From: an uncultured bacterium
GTDB lineage: Bacteria; Verrucomicrobiota; Lentisphaeria; Victivallales; Victivallaceae
Length of the DNA: 64,000 nucleotides
Reading direction: 5' to 3'
Assembly: GCA_949297015.1 (NCBI GenBank)
Contig: CASFRF010000023.1
Coordinates: forward strand, 1 to 64,000
This document shows, in pieces, positions 8,875 to 18,100 of the stretch (position 1 is its first letter; every line of letters starts with the position of its first letter). The notes under the pieces are model-generated. The model was not told the DNA's origin. It did no database searches and was given only the letters and a program-made list of their open reading frames with translations. The translations under genes and the position numbers were made by a program.

Positions 8875-11800
8875 TCAGTTCCGGTCGCCGAAGAGCAGTT
8901 CGCCCCACAGCGCGGGGATCAGCTCCGCCTCGCTCGGGATGTCGCTGACCAGCCCGGAGGCGCGGTTGCGCCAGTAGACGCGCTGCAGGGTCTGAATGCC
9001 GTCGCCGCGCAGGATGCCGACGTCGAACTTCAGCTTCTGCCCCGGCTTCGGGTCGAGCCCCAGCAGCTCCAGCGGAATCGCCAGTTCGTAGGTGGTCCGG
9101 ACCACCGTGCCGTTGGCGTCGGCTTTGAGGTCCTTGACCGAGCCGGAGGTCAGCTCAATCCGGTCGCCGACCGGCTCCACCCGGTCGAAGTAGAGCGTCC
9201 GCAGCGGCGAACCGAACTCCACTTTGGGGGTCCCGGCGCCCGGCGCCACCGGTTCATAGAGCATGGCCACCGTCCGGTCGCCGACGCGGGTGATCAACAG
9301 CCGCCGGTCGCCCCGGACCGGTTGGCGCCGATCCGGCGCGGCGCTCTCGTCAGAACTGATCAGGAGATCCAGCGCACCGCCGCACTTGAAGAGCCGCTCC
9401 AGCGATTCGCCGCTGTTTTTGAGCAGGTTCTGATCGTAGGTCTGCCAGGCGGCGTAGAGTTTCCCGTCCGGGCCGACGGCGAACTTGGCGCGGGTTTCCA
9501 CATCCCGCTTGCCCCAGTTTCCGACCTTCTGTTTGCGGCGGTCGATCAGCGCCCACGGAGCCTCCCAGTCGGAGGCGTCGCCGTCGAGTTTCGGCGCCTG
9601 TTTCAGGAACGGGACGGTCAACGGCCCGGCGGTCTTGCCGGCCTCGGCCTGACGCCGGGCCTCCTGTTCCACCCCCCACTGCCGGGCGTTCTCCAGCTGT
9701 TCGGCACTGACCGTGAGCTGCTGATCCGGCAGCCGCCGGATCTGATCCAGATTTTTGATCTCCACGATGTTGCCGGTGAAGCCGCACTGCAGAATCACTT
9801 CGCCCTTGTCGGTCCGGGTCCAGGTGGGGCCGAAGCACTCCTCCTGCAGGCTCAGGTGGTTGACCTTCATGCCGCGCTCGGCCTGCGGCGCGTTCCAGGA
9901 GGTGGTGCGGCTGTCCTGGAAGAGCCGGGTCACGAACAACCCGTCGGTGGTGAAGATGTAGACGTTGCCTTTGTTGCCGTTGATCGCCCAGAGCTGTCCG
10001 GCCTCCGAGCCCGGCGGCGCGTCGATCACCGGCCCGACCACGCGGGTGGTGCCGATCACCTGACCCGGTTCTTCCGGCATCGGCGCGATGTGCGAAGCGT
10101 GGAGCCCGGGCCAGAGACTCGGATAGTACCAGACCGCCTCGCCGTTGCGGATGCCGCCGAGTCCCTCGCGGGCGAAGGGTTTGACCGGCGTGGTGGTGAT
10201 GCTCCAGCCGTCCCGGGCGGTCAGCACCTGATTGCCGCCGCTGCTGGCCGGGCGCTGCGCCCCGTCGGAGAGCACCTTGCGCTGAGCCAGATCGTAGACC
10301 GGAACCCCCTGGTCGGTGATTGAGACCGGCCGGATCTGCAACACTTTGCCGCCGACGTCGGAGAAGGTGAAGGCCAGGTCGGAGTCGGGCGTCGCGGTGC
10401 CGGTGGTCTCGCGCGTGCTGTTCGGATTGGTGCCCGGCAGCAGGAACTGCACCTCCTCCGGATCGAGCTGCTGATTGCCGTTGAGGTCCGACCAGACGAA
10501 CAGCAGCGATTTGTACTTGCCGGGTTTGAAGCCCTCCGGCATGCGTGTTTGCAGGTCCGGCCGGTCGCGGAAGACCGGCAGCACCTCGCTGGCGGCGTCG
10601 TTGATGTCACCGGCCGCGGCGACCAGGCGCAGAACGTGGTCATCGTCATAGCGCCAGAGCGCGGCGGAACGGCGGCCGCTGGTGGCCAGATTGAAGGTGT
10701 CGGTCAGATAGAGCCGGCCGTTGTGGCGCAGCGGATAGCTCGGGGCGGCTCCGGTATAGCGTCCAATGAGACCGCTGCGGTTGTAGCGTTCGAGGTAGGG
10801 GATCGCCAGCGGCGTCGAGCGCCCGGTCTCGTAGTCCAGTTTGAATTCGATGGTGCCGCCGTGGTCGTCGTCGTAGAAGAAGCGGGTCTTGTCGGCCGGA
10901 TCGACCGCGCCGGAGCCGCCGTAACGCATCGGGCCGTAGAGCCCGTCGAGCAGCTTCCCGGTCTGCGCATCCCAGATGCTGACCCGTTTGGGAATGTGGG
11001 TGTCCTCGGCCACCCAGAGCCGCCCCCGTTCATCCAGCGCCATGCCCGAGGGGTGATTCAGGTGGTTCGGATTGTAGGCGCCGATGCTCGGCGCGCCCGG
11101 ATCGCCGAAGGTGCGCAGCGCCTTGCCGTCCGCACTGAACTGCTTGATCTGATGGCTGTTGCCCCAGTCGCTCAGATAGATGGTGTGGTCGTCGGCCACC
11201 ATCAGGCGCTGCGGATCCTCCAGCCCGGAGACGATCACCCGCGCTTCGGGCAGCGGCAACGGAATCCGGCCCGCGGTTTCATAACGCAGGACCCGCCCCT
11301 GCGAGAGCACATACAAATTGCCCTCCCGGTCGAAGGCCAGCCCGCGCGGCGCGGGCGCTTCGGCGGTGCCGAGCACTTTGTTCTCGTGAGCGTCGACGAA
11401 CAGCAGCTGGTTGAGTTTCTCAAACGCCACCGCCAGAATGCCGTTGTGGGCGGCGAAGCCGCTGAGCTCGGCCACATACTGCTTGAGTTTCTCCTGTTCG
11501 GCCGCATTGGTCGCGCTGATGTTTTTCTTGTCGATCACCGGGGCGCCGGGCATCAACGGAATTTCATAGGTGGGGGTCAGGATCGGACGGTCTTCGCCGG
11601 TCCCGAACCGCTGATCGCGAGGCGCCTTGGCCATCAGCTTCCGGTCGTTGAGCAGCCGATGGATGCGCAGCTCGTTCTTGAAGTTGTTGTACTTGTCGCC
11701 GGGCCAGGAGGCGGCGGCGTAGGCGTAGGTTCCCGGCACCGGCCGGTCCCCGCGGTCCACCGCCAGGTGCGAGGCGGCGGTCCAGACCCCGCCGAGCCAG

Positions 11801-12381
11801 TGCTGTCCCCAGAGTTTGCGGCCCTCCAGATCGAGCCAGGCCAGTCCGCTGCCGCCTTCGGCCACCCGGCTGCAGACCAGCAGCTGGCCGCCCTTCGAGC
11901 CGGGTTTCCCCGCCCGCTCCGGCGCCTGCCCGGCGGGCAGAAAGACCACGTCGCTGGGGGCCGAGTGGTTGGTCAGCCACTGACTCCCCTGATCCGGAGT
12001 CCGCCACGGCGGCTTGCCCTCGGTGTAGGGCGTCAGCTGATAGATCACGTCGATTTCGGGGTGGACCAGCCCGCGCACGGTGTAGCGTCCGGGAGCCACC
12101 ATCCGACCCGGAATATGGAAGACCGAGTGGGCGGCGGCGTCCTTGTCCCGCTCGCGGTCGTCCTTGCCGTCCCACCAGACGCGGTTCCGGCCCGCCGGAT
12201 AGGCCTCTTCACTGATCAGATTGCGAACCCGCCGACCGTCGGCGTCCTCGATCACCAGCGTGACCAGTCCGGGCTGCTGGAGCTCGAAATCGATCGGAAT
12301 GCGCCGATCGGCCTCTTCCCCGGTCGCCGCCACGGCCAGCAGGCCGAGCACGGCGGCGGTTGTCTGCCACTTGTGTTTCAT
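8875..12381 (-). CDS. giant secreted beta-propeller protein with FlgD-like Ig and C-terminal CBM9/DOMON-like domain
   Basis: A 1168-residue protein with a signal peptide (MKHKWQTTAAVLGLLAVAATG). Residues about 25-110 resemble a FlgD-type Ig fold (VTLVIEDADGRRVRNLI, AGRNRVWWDGKDD, APGRYTVRG). Residues about 110-900 contain NHL/propeller-like blades such as RGLAFDREGNLYVLSQG and GMALDERGRLWVAEDTH. About 930-1168 resembles a CBM9/DOMON sugar-binding domain starting PKLDGDASDWEAPW and ending RVYWRNRASGLVSDIPSEAE. No catalytic motif was recognised, so it may bind polysaccharide or be an uncharacterised lyase or hydrolase. A longer paralogue lies at 53666-57754. AAGGGA precedes the ATG, and a near-consensus promoter lies 53 bases upstream. 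Its own promoter and terminator make it a single-gene unit. Confidence 0.85.
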   Translation of the reverse strand: MKHKWQTTAAVLGLLAVAATGEEADRRIPIDFELQQPGLVTLVIEDADGRRVRNLISEEAYPAGRNRVWWDGKDDRERDKDAAAHSVFHIPGRMVAPGRYTVRGLVHPEIDVIYQLTPYTEGKPPWRTPDQGSQWLTNHSAPSDVVFLPAGQAPERAGKPGSKGGQLLVCSRVAEGGSGLAWLDLEGRKLWGQHWLGGVWTAASHLAVDRGDRPVPGTYAYAAASWPGDKYNNFKNELRIHRLLNDRKLMAKAPRDQRFGTGEDRPILTPTYEIPLMPGAPVIDKKNISATNAAEQEKLKQYVAELSGFAAHNGILAVAFEKLNQLLFVDAHENKVLGTAEAPAPRGLAFDREGNLYVLSQGRVLRYETAGRIPLPLPEARVIVSGLEDPQRLMVADDHTIYLSDWGNSHQIKQFSADGKALRTFGDPGAPSIGAYNPNHLNHPSGMALDERGRLWVAEDTHIPKRVSIWDAQTGKLLDGLYGPMRYGGSGAVDPADKTRFFYDDDHGGTIEFKLDYETGRSTPLAIPYLERYNRSGLIGRYTGAAPSYPLRHNGRLYLTDTFNLATSGRRSAALWRYDDDHVLRLVAAAGDINDAASEVLPVFRDRPDLQTRMPEGFKPGKYKSLLFVWSDLNGNQQLDPEEVQFLLPGTNPNSTRETTGTATPDSDLAFTFSDVGGKVLQIRPVSITDQGVPVYDLAQRKVLSDGAQRPASSGGNQVLTARDGWSITTTPVKPFAREGLGGIRNGEAVWYYPSLWPGLHASHIAPMPEEPGQVIGTTRVVGPVIDAPPGSEAGQLWAINGNKGNVYIFTTDGLFVTRLFQDSRTTSWNAPQAERGMKVNHLSLQEECFGPTWTRTDKGEVILQCGFTGNIVEIKNLDQIRRLPDQQLTVSAEQLENARQWGVEQEARRQAEAGKTAGPLTVPFLKQAPKLDGDASDWEAPWALIDRRKQKVGNWGKRDVETRAKFAVGPDGKLYAAWQTYDQNLLKNSGESLERLFKCGGALDLLISSDESAAPDRRQPVRGDRRLLITRVGDRTVAMLYEPVAPGAGTPKVEFGSPLRTLYFDRVEPVGDRIELTSGSVKDLKADANGTVVRTTYELAIPLELLGLDPKPGQKLKFDVGILRGDGIQTLQRVYWRNRASGLVSDIPSEAELIPALWGELLFGDRN

Positions 12382-12433
12382 CTGCGTCCCTTTGCGTTAG
12401 CTGTCGATTGCTATAATTTACGGGTCAGAGGTA

Positions 12434-12462
12434 AGTATATCATAGAAAAGCGGCCCTGTCAA
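12434..12462 (-). promoter_or_regulatory. near-consensus sigma-70 promoter for the 1168-residue propeller gene
   Basis: TTGACA, 17 bases, TATACT. The -10 box ends 53 bases before the ATG at 12381. Confidence 0.85.
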
Positions 12463-12507
12463 TCCCCGGCCCGGAATTTTTTGAGGACGCGGCTCCGGCG
12501 GCCGGAG

Positions 12508-12540
12508 AAAAAAAGGGGAGCCCCCCGGCGGGGGCTCTCC
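12508..12540 (-). terminator. intrinsic terminator of the sialate O-acetylesterase gene
   Basis: A 10-bp GC stem with one wobble pair (12515-12524 with 12531-12540), followed on the minus strand by seven T residues (12514-12508). It is 26 bases past the stop. Confidence 0.85.
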
Positions 12541-12566
12541 GGTGATTGCCGGAAAAACCGGCGGGT

Positions 12567-14732
12567 TTACTTGGTCTGGACCAAGACGATGATCTCCGCC
12601 CGGTTGTACTTGCTGCCGGCGCGCGAGAAGGTCCAGTCGCTGTTCTCGTTCGGGCAGTTGCCGATTCCGAGGTCGCAGTTGTTGCGGGTCGAGAAGTTGT
12701 TGAAGGCGAAAACCGTCTGCTTCTCGCGGTAGTTGTGAACCTGGAACGAGCCGTACCCCTGACTCCGGCTGTTGGGGGTGTCGCCGAAGTCAAAGCTGTT
12801 GCTGCTGGCCCCGGGGATGTTGGCCGAGTTCGGAGCTCCGTAGTTGGAGAAGAAGAACTCGATGTTGCCGTCCTCGAAGGTGCCGTTCTTGACCCCGTCG
12901 ACGTTGCTCTTGACGGTCAGGTTCTTGACGATCTTCTGGAACTGTTCGCCCCAAGCCGCCACCGGCAGGCCGATCTTGTCGATGGTCGCGAACGGATCCA
13001 TGGTGACGAAGGCGTAGCTCATCTTGCCGCTCGGCTCGGTGAGGTAGACGAAGTACCCGACCTTGGTGAGTTCCCCGGTCAGTTCGGCGGAGTTGTCCTC
13101 CAGATAGTTCGCCGAGCTGCCGTTGAGGGCGTCGAACGGATTGAACCGGTAGGCGATCTGCAGGTCGGCGGTCTCCGGGACCAGCCCCTTCATCAGCGTG
13201 GAGACCGGCGGCAGTTCCCCGGCGCGGAAGCTGCCGGCGGGGAGCTTGTTCTCGTTGACCAGATTGACGGTGATGTCCGGAGTCCAGGCAAAGCGCATCA
13301 GCAGCGGCTCGGGCACCTGCGGGCTGGTCAGCGTGATCTGGTTGCCGTTGAGTTCGGCCGTGGCCGGGTAGAACTTGCAGTCGGCGCCCGCCAGTTCGAA
13401 GTACCGGGCCGGCTGACCGTCGGAGGTCGAGAGCTTGGTTGCGTTGCGCATGGTGACGATCAGCTGGTTGCCCTTGACCTCGTGCGACTGGTAGGCCGGA
13501 GAATCGGCGACCAGATCGGTCTTGCCGTAGTCGCGCTTGAGCGCCAGCAGCGCCAGCCGGTAGCCGACGTCGCGCTTGTTCCGCGGATGGATGTCGCGGA
13601 AGTTGCCGATGTCGTTGATCACCGCCATCCCGGCGTACTCATCGCCGTCGGCGAAGGCCTGCTGGGCCTCCCACAGGCTGACCAGCCGGTTGGGATCGCC
13701 GTAGTTGTACGGAGCCAGCTGCACGAAGTAGAACGGCATTTTCGGGTTGTTGAACTCCTTGCGCCAAGAGGCGACCAGGGCGTTCATCTTGTCGCGATAG
13801 AGCATGCCTTCGCCCACGTTGGCCTCGCCCTGATACCACAGCGCGCCGCGCACCGCGTAGTTGGTGAGCGGGGCGATCATGTTGTTGTAGAGCGTGGAGG
13901 GCGCGCCGTGGCCCCGGTTGCGCAGGGCGCCGGGCAGATCCGGCACGTCGGGAATCGGCCACTCGTTGGCCTGAGCCAGCTTGGCTTGGGCGACCCACGC
14001 TTCGATCGCGGCGATGCCCTCGGCGGTATCCTTTTTATAGGTGTCGGTTCCGGGCTGGATGTCGCGCAGCTGGTTGGCGATCCCCTCCAGCGTTTTCTGG
14101 GTGGTGAATCCGTAGTAGCTGGTCCAGGGTTCGATCCGGGTACCGCCCCAGTTGACCGAAATCAGCCCCACCGGCAGCTTGGTCTCCTCATTGACGAATT
14201 TGCCGAAGAAATAGCCCACGGCGGAGAATCCGGCCGCGGTCTGCGGGGTGCATACCACCCACTTGCGGCCCGGAATGTCGGCCTGGGGCGAACCCGAAGC
14301 GCGATAGGTGTTGCCGTTGAACAGCCGGACGTTCGGCAGATTGGCCTGATCGATCTCCGCCCGGGCGTTCTCCACGCCGTTCAACCGCCACTCCATGTTG
14401 GACTGGCCGGAGCAGATCCAGACCTCGCCGAGCATCACGTTGCCCAGCTTGAGCTGGTTCTTGCCGCTGACCGTCAGCTCGTAGGGGCCGCCCGCGGGCA
14501 TCGGATTCAAACCGACTTCCCAACGGCCCTTGACCGCGGTGGCCTTGGCGGTCTGCCCGTTCAGGGTGACGGTGACCTCCTCGCCGTCGTCGGCCCAGCC
14601 CCAGATCTTGAGCGGGGTGTCGCGCTGCAGCACCATGTTGTCGCTGAGAATGCCGGGCAGCCGGACGTCGGCCGCGACCTGCACTCCGGCCAGCGCGCAG
14701 AGCGCCGCCAGCAGCATTGTGGATCTCTTCAT
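12567..14732 (-). CDS. sialate O-acetylesterase (SASA family), secreted
   Basis: Removes O-acetyl groups from sialic acids or related acetylated sugars. The start at 14732 gives a signal peptide (MKRSTMLLAALCALAGVQVAA) and has AGGAGGG seven bases upstream; the ATG at 14780 lies in the leader. The 721-residue protein has an N-terminal beta domain (LPGILSDNMVLQRDTPLKIWGW), the nucleophile motif SGQSNMEW (Ser111), and WYQGEANVGEG typical of the family. A C-terminal domain of about 200 residues, rich in Asn/Phe/Gly, follows residue 500 and is not recognised. The context of secreted glycan-binding proteins fits deacetylation of mucin or plant glycans ahead of glycosidases. Other acetyl-sugar substrates are possible. 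Confidence 0.92.
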   Translation of the reverse strand: MKRSTMLLAALCALAGVQVAADVRLPGILSDNMVLQRDTPLKIWGWADDGEEVTVTLNGQTAKATAVKGRWEVGLNPMPAGGPYELTVSGKNQLKLGNVMLGEVWICSGQSNMEWRLNGVENARAEIDQANLPNVRLFNGNTYRASGSPQADIPGRKWVVCTPQTAAGFSAVGYFFGKFVNEETKLPVGLISVNWGGTRIEPWTSYYGFTTQKTLEGIANQLRDIQPGTDTYKKDTAEGIAAIEAWVAQAKLAQANEWPIPDVPDLPGALRNRGHGAPSTLYNNMIAPLTNYAVRGALWYQGEANVGEGMLYRDKMNALVASWRKEFNNPKMPFYFVQLAPYNYGDPNRLVSLWEAQQAFADGDEYAGMAVINDIGNFRDIHPRNKRDVGYRLALLALKRDYGKTDLVADSPAYQSHEVKGNQLIVTMRNATKLSTSDGQPARYFELAGADCKFYPATAELNGNQITLTSPQVPEPLLMRFAWTPDITVNLVNENKLPAGSFRAGELPPVSTLMKGLVPETADLQIAYRFNPFDALNGSSANYLEDNSAELTGELTKVGYFVYLTEPSGKMSYAFVTMDPFATIDKIGLPVAAWGEQFQKIVKNLTVKSNVDGVKNGTFEDGNIEFFFSNYGAPNSANIPGASSNSFDFGDTPNSRSQGYGSFQVHNYREKQTVFAFNNFSTRNNCDLGIGNCPNENSDWTFSRAGSKYNRAEIIVLVQTK

Positions 14733-14765
14733 GTTCCCTCCTGACTTTGGTGTTTGTCTCAAATT

Positions 14766-14784
14766 CGGAATGTCTCGCATTCCG
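14766..14784. promoter_or_regulatory. candidate operator or leader hairpin for the esterase gene
   Basis: Inverted repeat CGGAATG-TCTCG-CATTCCG, starting about seven bases downstream of the predicted transcription start. The position suits a repressor site or a leader stem. Confidence 0.4.
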
Positions 14785-14797
14785 GTTTTACAGTAGT

Positions 14798-14826
14798 AGT
14801 ATAATCCGCGCCCGTTCTCTTGTCAA
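14798..14826 (-). promoter_or_regulatory. near-consensus sigma-70 promoter for the sialate O-acetylesterase gene
   Basis: TTGACA, 17 bases, TATACT, with the same boxes and spacing as the promoter at 12434-12462. The -10 box is 65 bases before the ATG. Confidence 0.85.
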
Positions 14827-14860
14827 GCCAATGACGAGCTCCGGCGGCCACGCGGACATG

Positions 14861-14891
14861 AAAAAACCGGAACGGTTGCCCGATTCCGGTT
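14861..14891 (-). terminator. intrinsic terminator of the 36-residue protein gene
   Basis: An 8-bp stem AACCGGAA/TTCCGGTT (14865-14872 with 14884-14891) followed by six T residues on the minus strand, 20 bases past the small gene's stop. Confidence 0.75.
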
Positions 14892-14911
14892 ATTCAGTCT
14901 GGTTCCTACGC

Positions 14912-15022
14912 CTATTTCTTCTTGCCGGCGGCGGCGATCGCTTCGCGGACCCGCTGCTTGCAGCGCTCCAGATAAGCTTTCCGACGTTTCCGCTTGATGA
15001 CCTTATTCAGTTGCTGACCCAT
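14912..15022 (-). CDS. 36-residue strongly basic protein
   Basis: A small frame with all the signs of a real gene. The ATG is preceded by AAGGAGGG (six bases), the stop is followed by a clear intrinsic terminator, and a possible promoter lies upstream. The product begins MGQQLNKVIKRKRRKAYLER and ends AAAGKKK. About 40% of residues are Lys or Arg and a single amphipathic helix is likely, so it probably binds RNA or the ribosome. Small basic proteins of this look occur in PVC-group bacteria, but I cannot name a family with certainty. No signal or membrane segment. Function unknown. Confidence 0.8.
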   Translation of the reverse strand: MGQQLNKVIKRKRRKAYLERCKQRVREAIAAAGKKK

Positions 15023-15070
15023 TTGGCCCTCCTTTTGGTGTTTGCTTTGTCAACGCTCATATTTCCTTAC

Positions 15071-15098
15071 AAGATACCGCCGAATTGAAAAAAATCAA
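15071..15098 (-). promoter_or_regulatory. possible promoter for the 36-residue protein gene
   Basis: TTGATT, 16 bases, TATCTT in an A/T-rich stretch about 50 bases before the ATG. The same A/T-rich block (15084-15126) lies upstream of the plus-strand gene at 15172, where TATGTT (15140-15145) is a possible -10 with no convincing -35. Confidence 0.45.
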
Positions 15099-15171
15099 AT
15101 AAAAAAAGATTTTTATTTTCAAAAAACCGGAAATCGTGCTATGTTATCCGGGGTTTCAGTTGGAGAAGTAA

Positions 15172-18100
15172 ATGGATCGATTGCGTTTTTTCCTGCTTGC
15201 CGGGTGGCTGTGCTGCGCCGCTGCGCTTCTGGCCGCCGAGTCCGTTGAACTGCCGCCGGTGGTGGCCGAGGCGGAAAAGATCACCCGTCAGACCGATCCC
15301 GACGCCGACACCGTGTTGCTCGACGACCGGCAGACCTTTACCTATGAGGCCGACGGCACCGGGACCGAGCGCGACGAGTTCTGGGTCAAGATCCTGACCG
15401 AAAAAGGGCGGCAGGAGTATCGCGAACTGCGCTTTTTTTATAACGCCACCTACAGTCGCTTCGAGCTCCGGCGTCTGGCCGTGATCCGGGACGGCAAGGT
15501 GATTCCGGTCGATCTGAAGACCCAGTTGCGCGAAATGACCGAACCCGGTCAGATGAGTCAGAATATCTACGATCCGGCCAACAAGCTGGTGATCGCCTCG
15601 GTTCCCGATCTGCGGTCGGGCGACATCCTGTGGATCGAAAGCTGCGAGACGCTGCTCAAACCCCGGATTCCCGACGTCTGGTGCGGCATCGTTTCGCTGC
15701 AGTCCACGGCGCCGATCCGGCGGTACGAGGTGGTGGTCGACGCGCCCGCCTCCCGCCCGCTGGCGCGCCACGTGCTCAAGGATCCGGTGCCCGGCACGGT
15801 TCAGTTCCGCGAGGAGCGGCAGGGTGACCGCATCCGTTACATTTGGGTGGCCTCCAACGTGCCGCAGGTCTTCCCCGAGCCGGATATGCCGCCACTCTAC
15901 TGGTCCACCCAGCGGCTGCTGCTGAGCACGGTGGCCGACTGGGCCGACATCTCCCGCTGGTACTACCGGCTCTGCCGCCCGCGGCTCGACGCGGTGACGC
16001 CCGAACTGCGGGCCAAGGTCGAGGAGTTGATTCGCGACGCGAAGACTCCGGAAGAGCGGATGATGGCGCTCTTTCAGTTCGTCTCCAAGGAGATCCGGTA
16101 CATGGGCCTGACCGCCGAGGAGGTCGCGCCGGGGTACGAACCCCACGACGTGAGCTTGACCTTCAAAAACCGTTACGGCGTCTGCCGGGACAAGATGGCG
16201 CTGCTGGTGGCAATGCTGGAACTGGCCGGATTCAAGGCCTATCCGGTGCTGTTCTACGCCGGAACCCCCAAGGACGACGAGGTGCCCAACAACTACTTCA
16301 ACCACGCGATCGCGGCGGTGGAGCTCTCGCCGGAGCGGACGGTGCTGCTCGACCCGACCTTCGAGACCACCACCGAGTTCCTGCCCGCGAGCATGTCCAA
16401 TATGAGTTATCTGGTGGCCCACCCCGAGGGCCGGTCGCTGGGGCGTTCGCCGGTGGTGCCGGCGGAGCGGAATTTCGTCGAAATCGCCACCCAAGCCGAG
16501 CTGAGCGCCGAAGGCGAACTGAGCGGAAGTTCCCGGATCGACTTCCACGGCATCAACGACCAGATCTATCGCGACGCCTTCTCGCGCTGGCCGCAGGACT
16601 ACCGGCGGCAGTTCTTCGCCTCCCGGCTCCGGGCGGCGCTGCCGGGGGCGGAACTGGTCTCGCTGAAGATCCGGCCCGAAGACGTCCGCGACATGTCGCA
16701 GCCGCTGCGGGTGGAGCTCTCCTTCCGGGCGCGGGCGGTCATCCCGGCAGGCGGCGGCGACCTGCTGCTGCCGCTGCCCCGGTTGGGAACCGACTTCGGC
16801 GCGGTGAATTTCGTGCTCGGCACCCTCGGTTTGAAGGAGCGGAAATTTCCGCTGGAGATCTTCTCCACCTGCGGAGTGCGCGACCGGTTCACGCTGCGGC
16901 TGCCGGAGGGACTGGCGCCGGTGGCGCTGCCGCACTACCGCCCGGTGACCGGGCCGGGACTGCGCTGGACCCGGAGCTGTACGCTGCAGGACGGCGTGCT
17001 CCGCGGCGAGAATACGCTGGCGATCGACACCGTGCGGCTGGAGCCGGGCGATTATCTGGCCTTCAAGGCGGCGCTGCGGGAGATCGAAAGCGAGTCGCGG
17101 GCATGTCCGGTCTTCCGCCGGGATTTCGATTTTCTGGCCAGTCGGGCCGACGCCGTCTATCTGCGCTGCGACAGCGCGATCACGCTGTCGGCCGCCGATT
17201 CTTGGACCGTGGTCGATACGGTTGAGCTGCAAATCCGGAACTACGCCGGAGTCAAAAATCAGTCGGAGCTCAAAGTCTCCTTTAATCCGGCGTGGGAGGA
17301 GGTCCGGATCGATCAGGCCGAGGTGGTCGCGCCCGACGGCACCCGCCACCCGCTGACGGAGCGGGAGATCCAGTATTTCGACGAACCCGGCGCCGCGGCG
17401 GCGCCGCGTTATCCCGGCGGCAAGATTCTGGTGGTGAACTTTCCCGGCGTGGAGCCCGGAGCGGTGATCCGCTACCGGTTGACCACGGTCTGCCGGGAGC
17501 GGCCCTTTTTCGGCGAGCGTCTGGTCTTCGCCGGTCCCCTCCCGATCCGCGAGCGGACAGTGACGCTGACGTCGGAAATTCCCCTCCGCTTCTCGCCGAC
17601 GCCGTGGGGAGTTGAACGCAGTCAGGAGGGCAACACGGTACGCTATACGGTGCGCGACCAGCCGATGCTGCCGCCCGAGCCGAATCAGGCTCCCGCCTGG
17701 ATGTTCGCGCCGACGGTGGTGGTCTCCTCCGGGGATTATCGGGAGCTCGGGAAGGCGCTGATCGCCGCGTTGACCGCGGCGGCGGAGCAGCCCCATGCGC
17801 AGGCGGCGGCGCAGGCCGAGGCGCTGACCGCCGGAGTCGCGGCAGGAGAGCGGGTCCGGGTGCTGCGGGATTTCGTGGCGCGCGAGATCCGGGCGGCGGG
17901 GCCGGGCTTGGCCGAACTGCCTTGGAGCGCGTTCAGTGCCCCCGATGTCACGCTGGCTGCGCGCTACGGCAACTCCGCCGATCGGGCGATTCTGCTCTAC
18001 GCCATGCTTAAGGCGGTGGGGTTGCCGGCGGAGTTTGTGGTCGCCGGGTCCCGGGCCGACGCCTTTTCCGCCGGGCAGAGCCACGAGCTTCAACCCTGGC

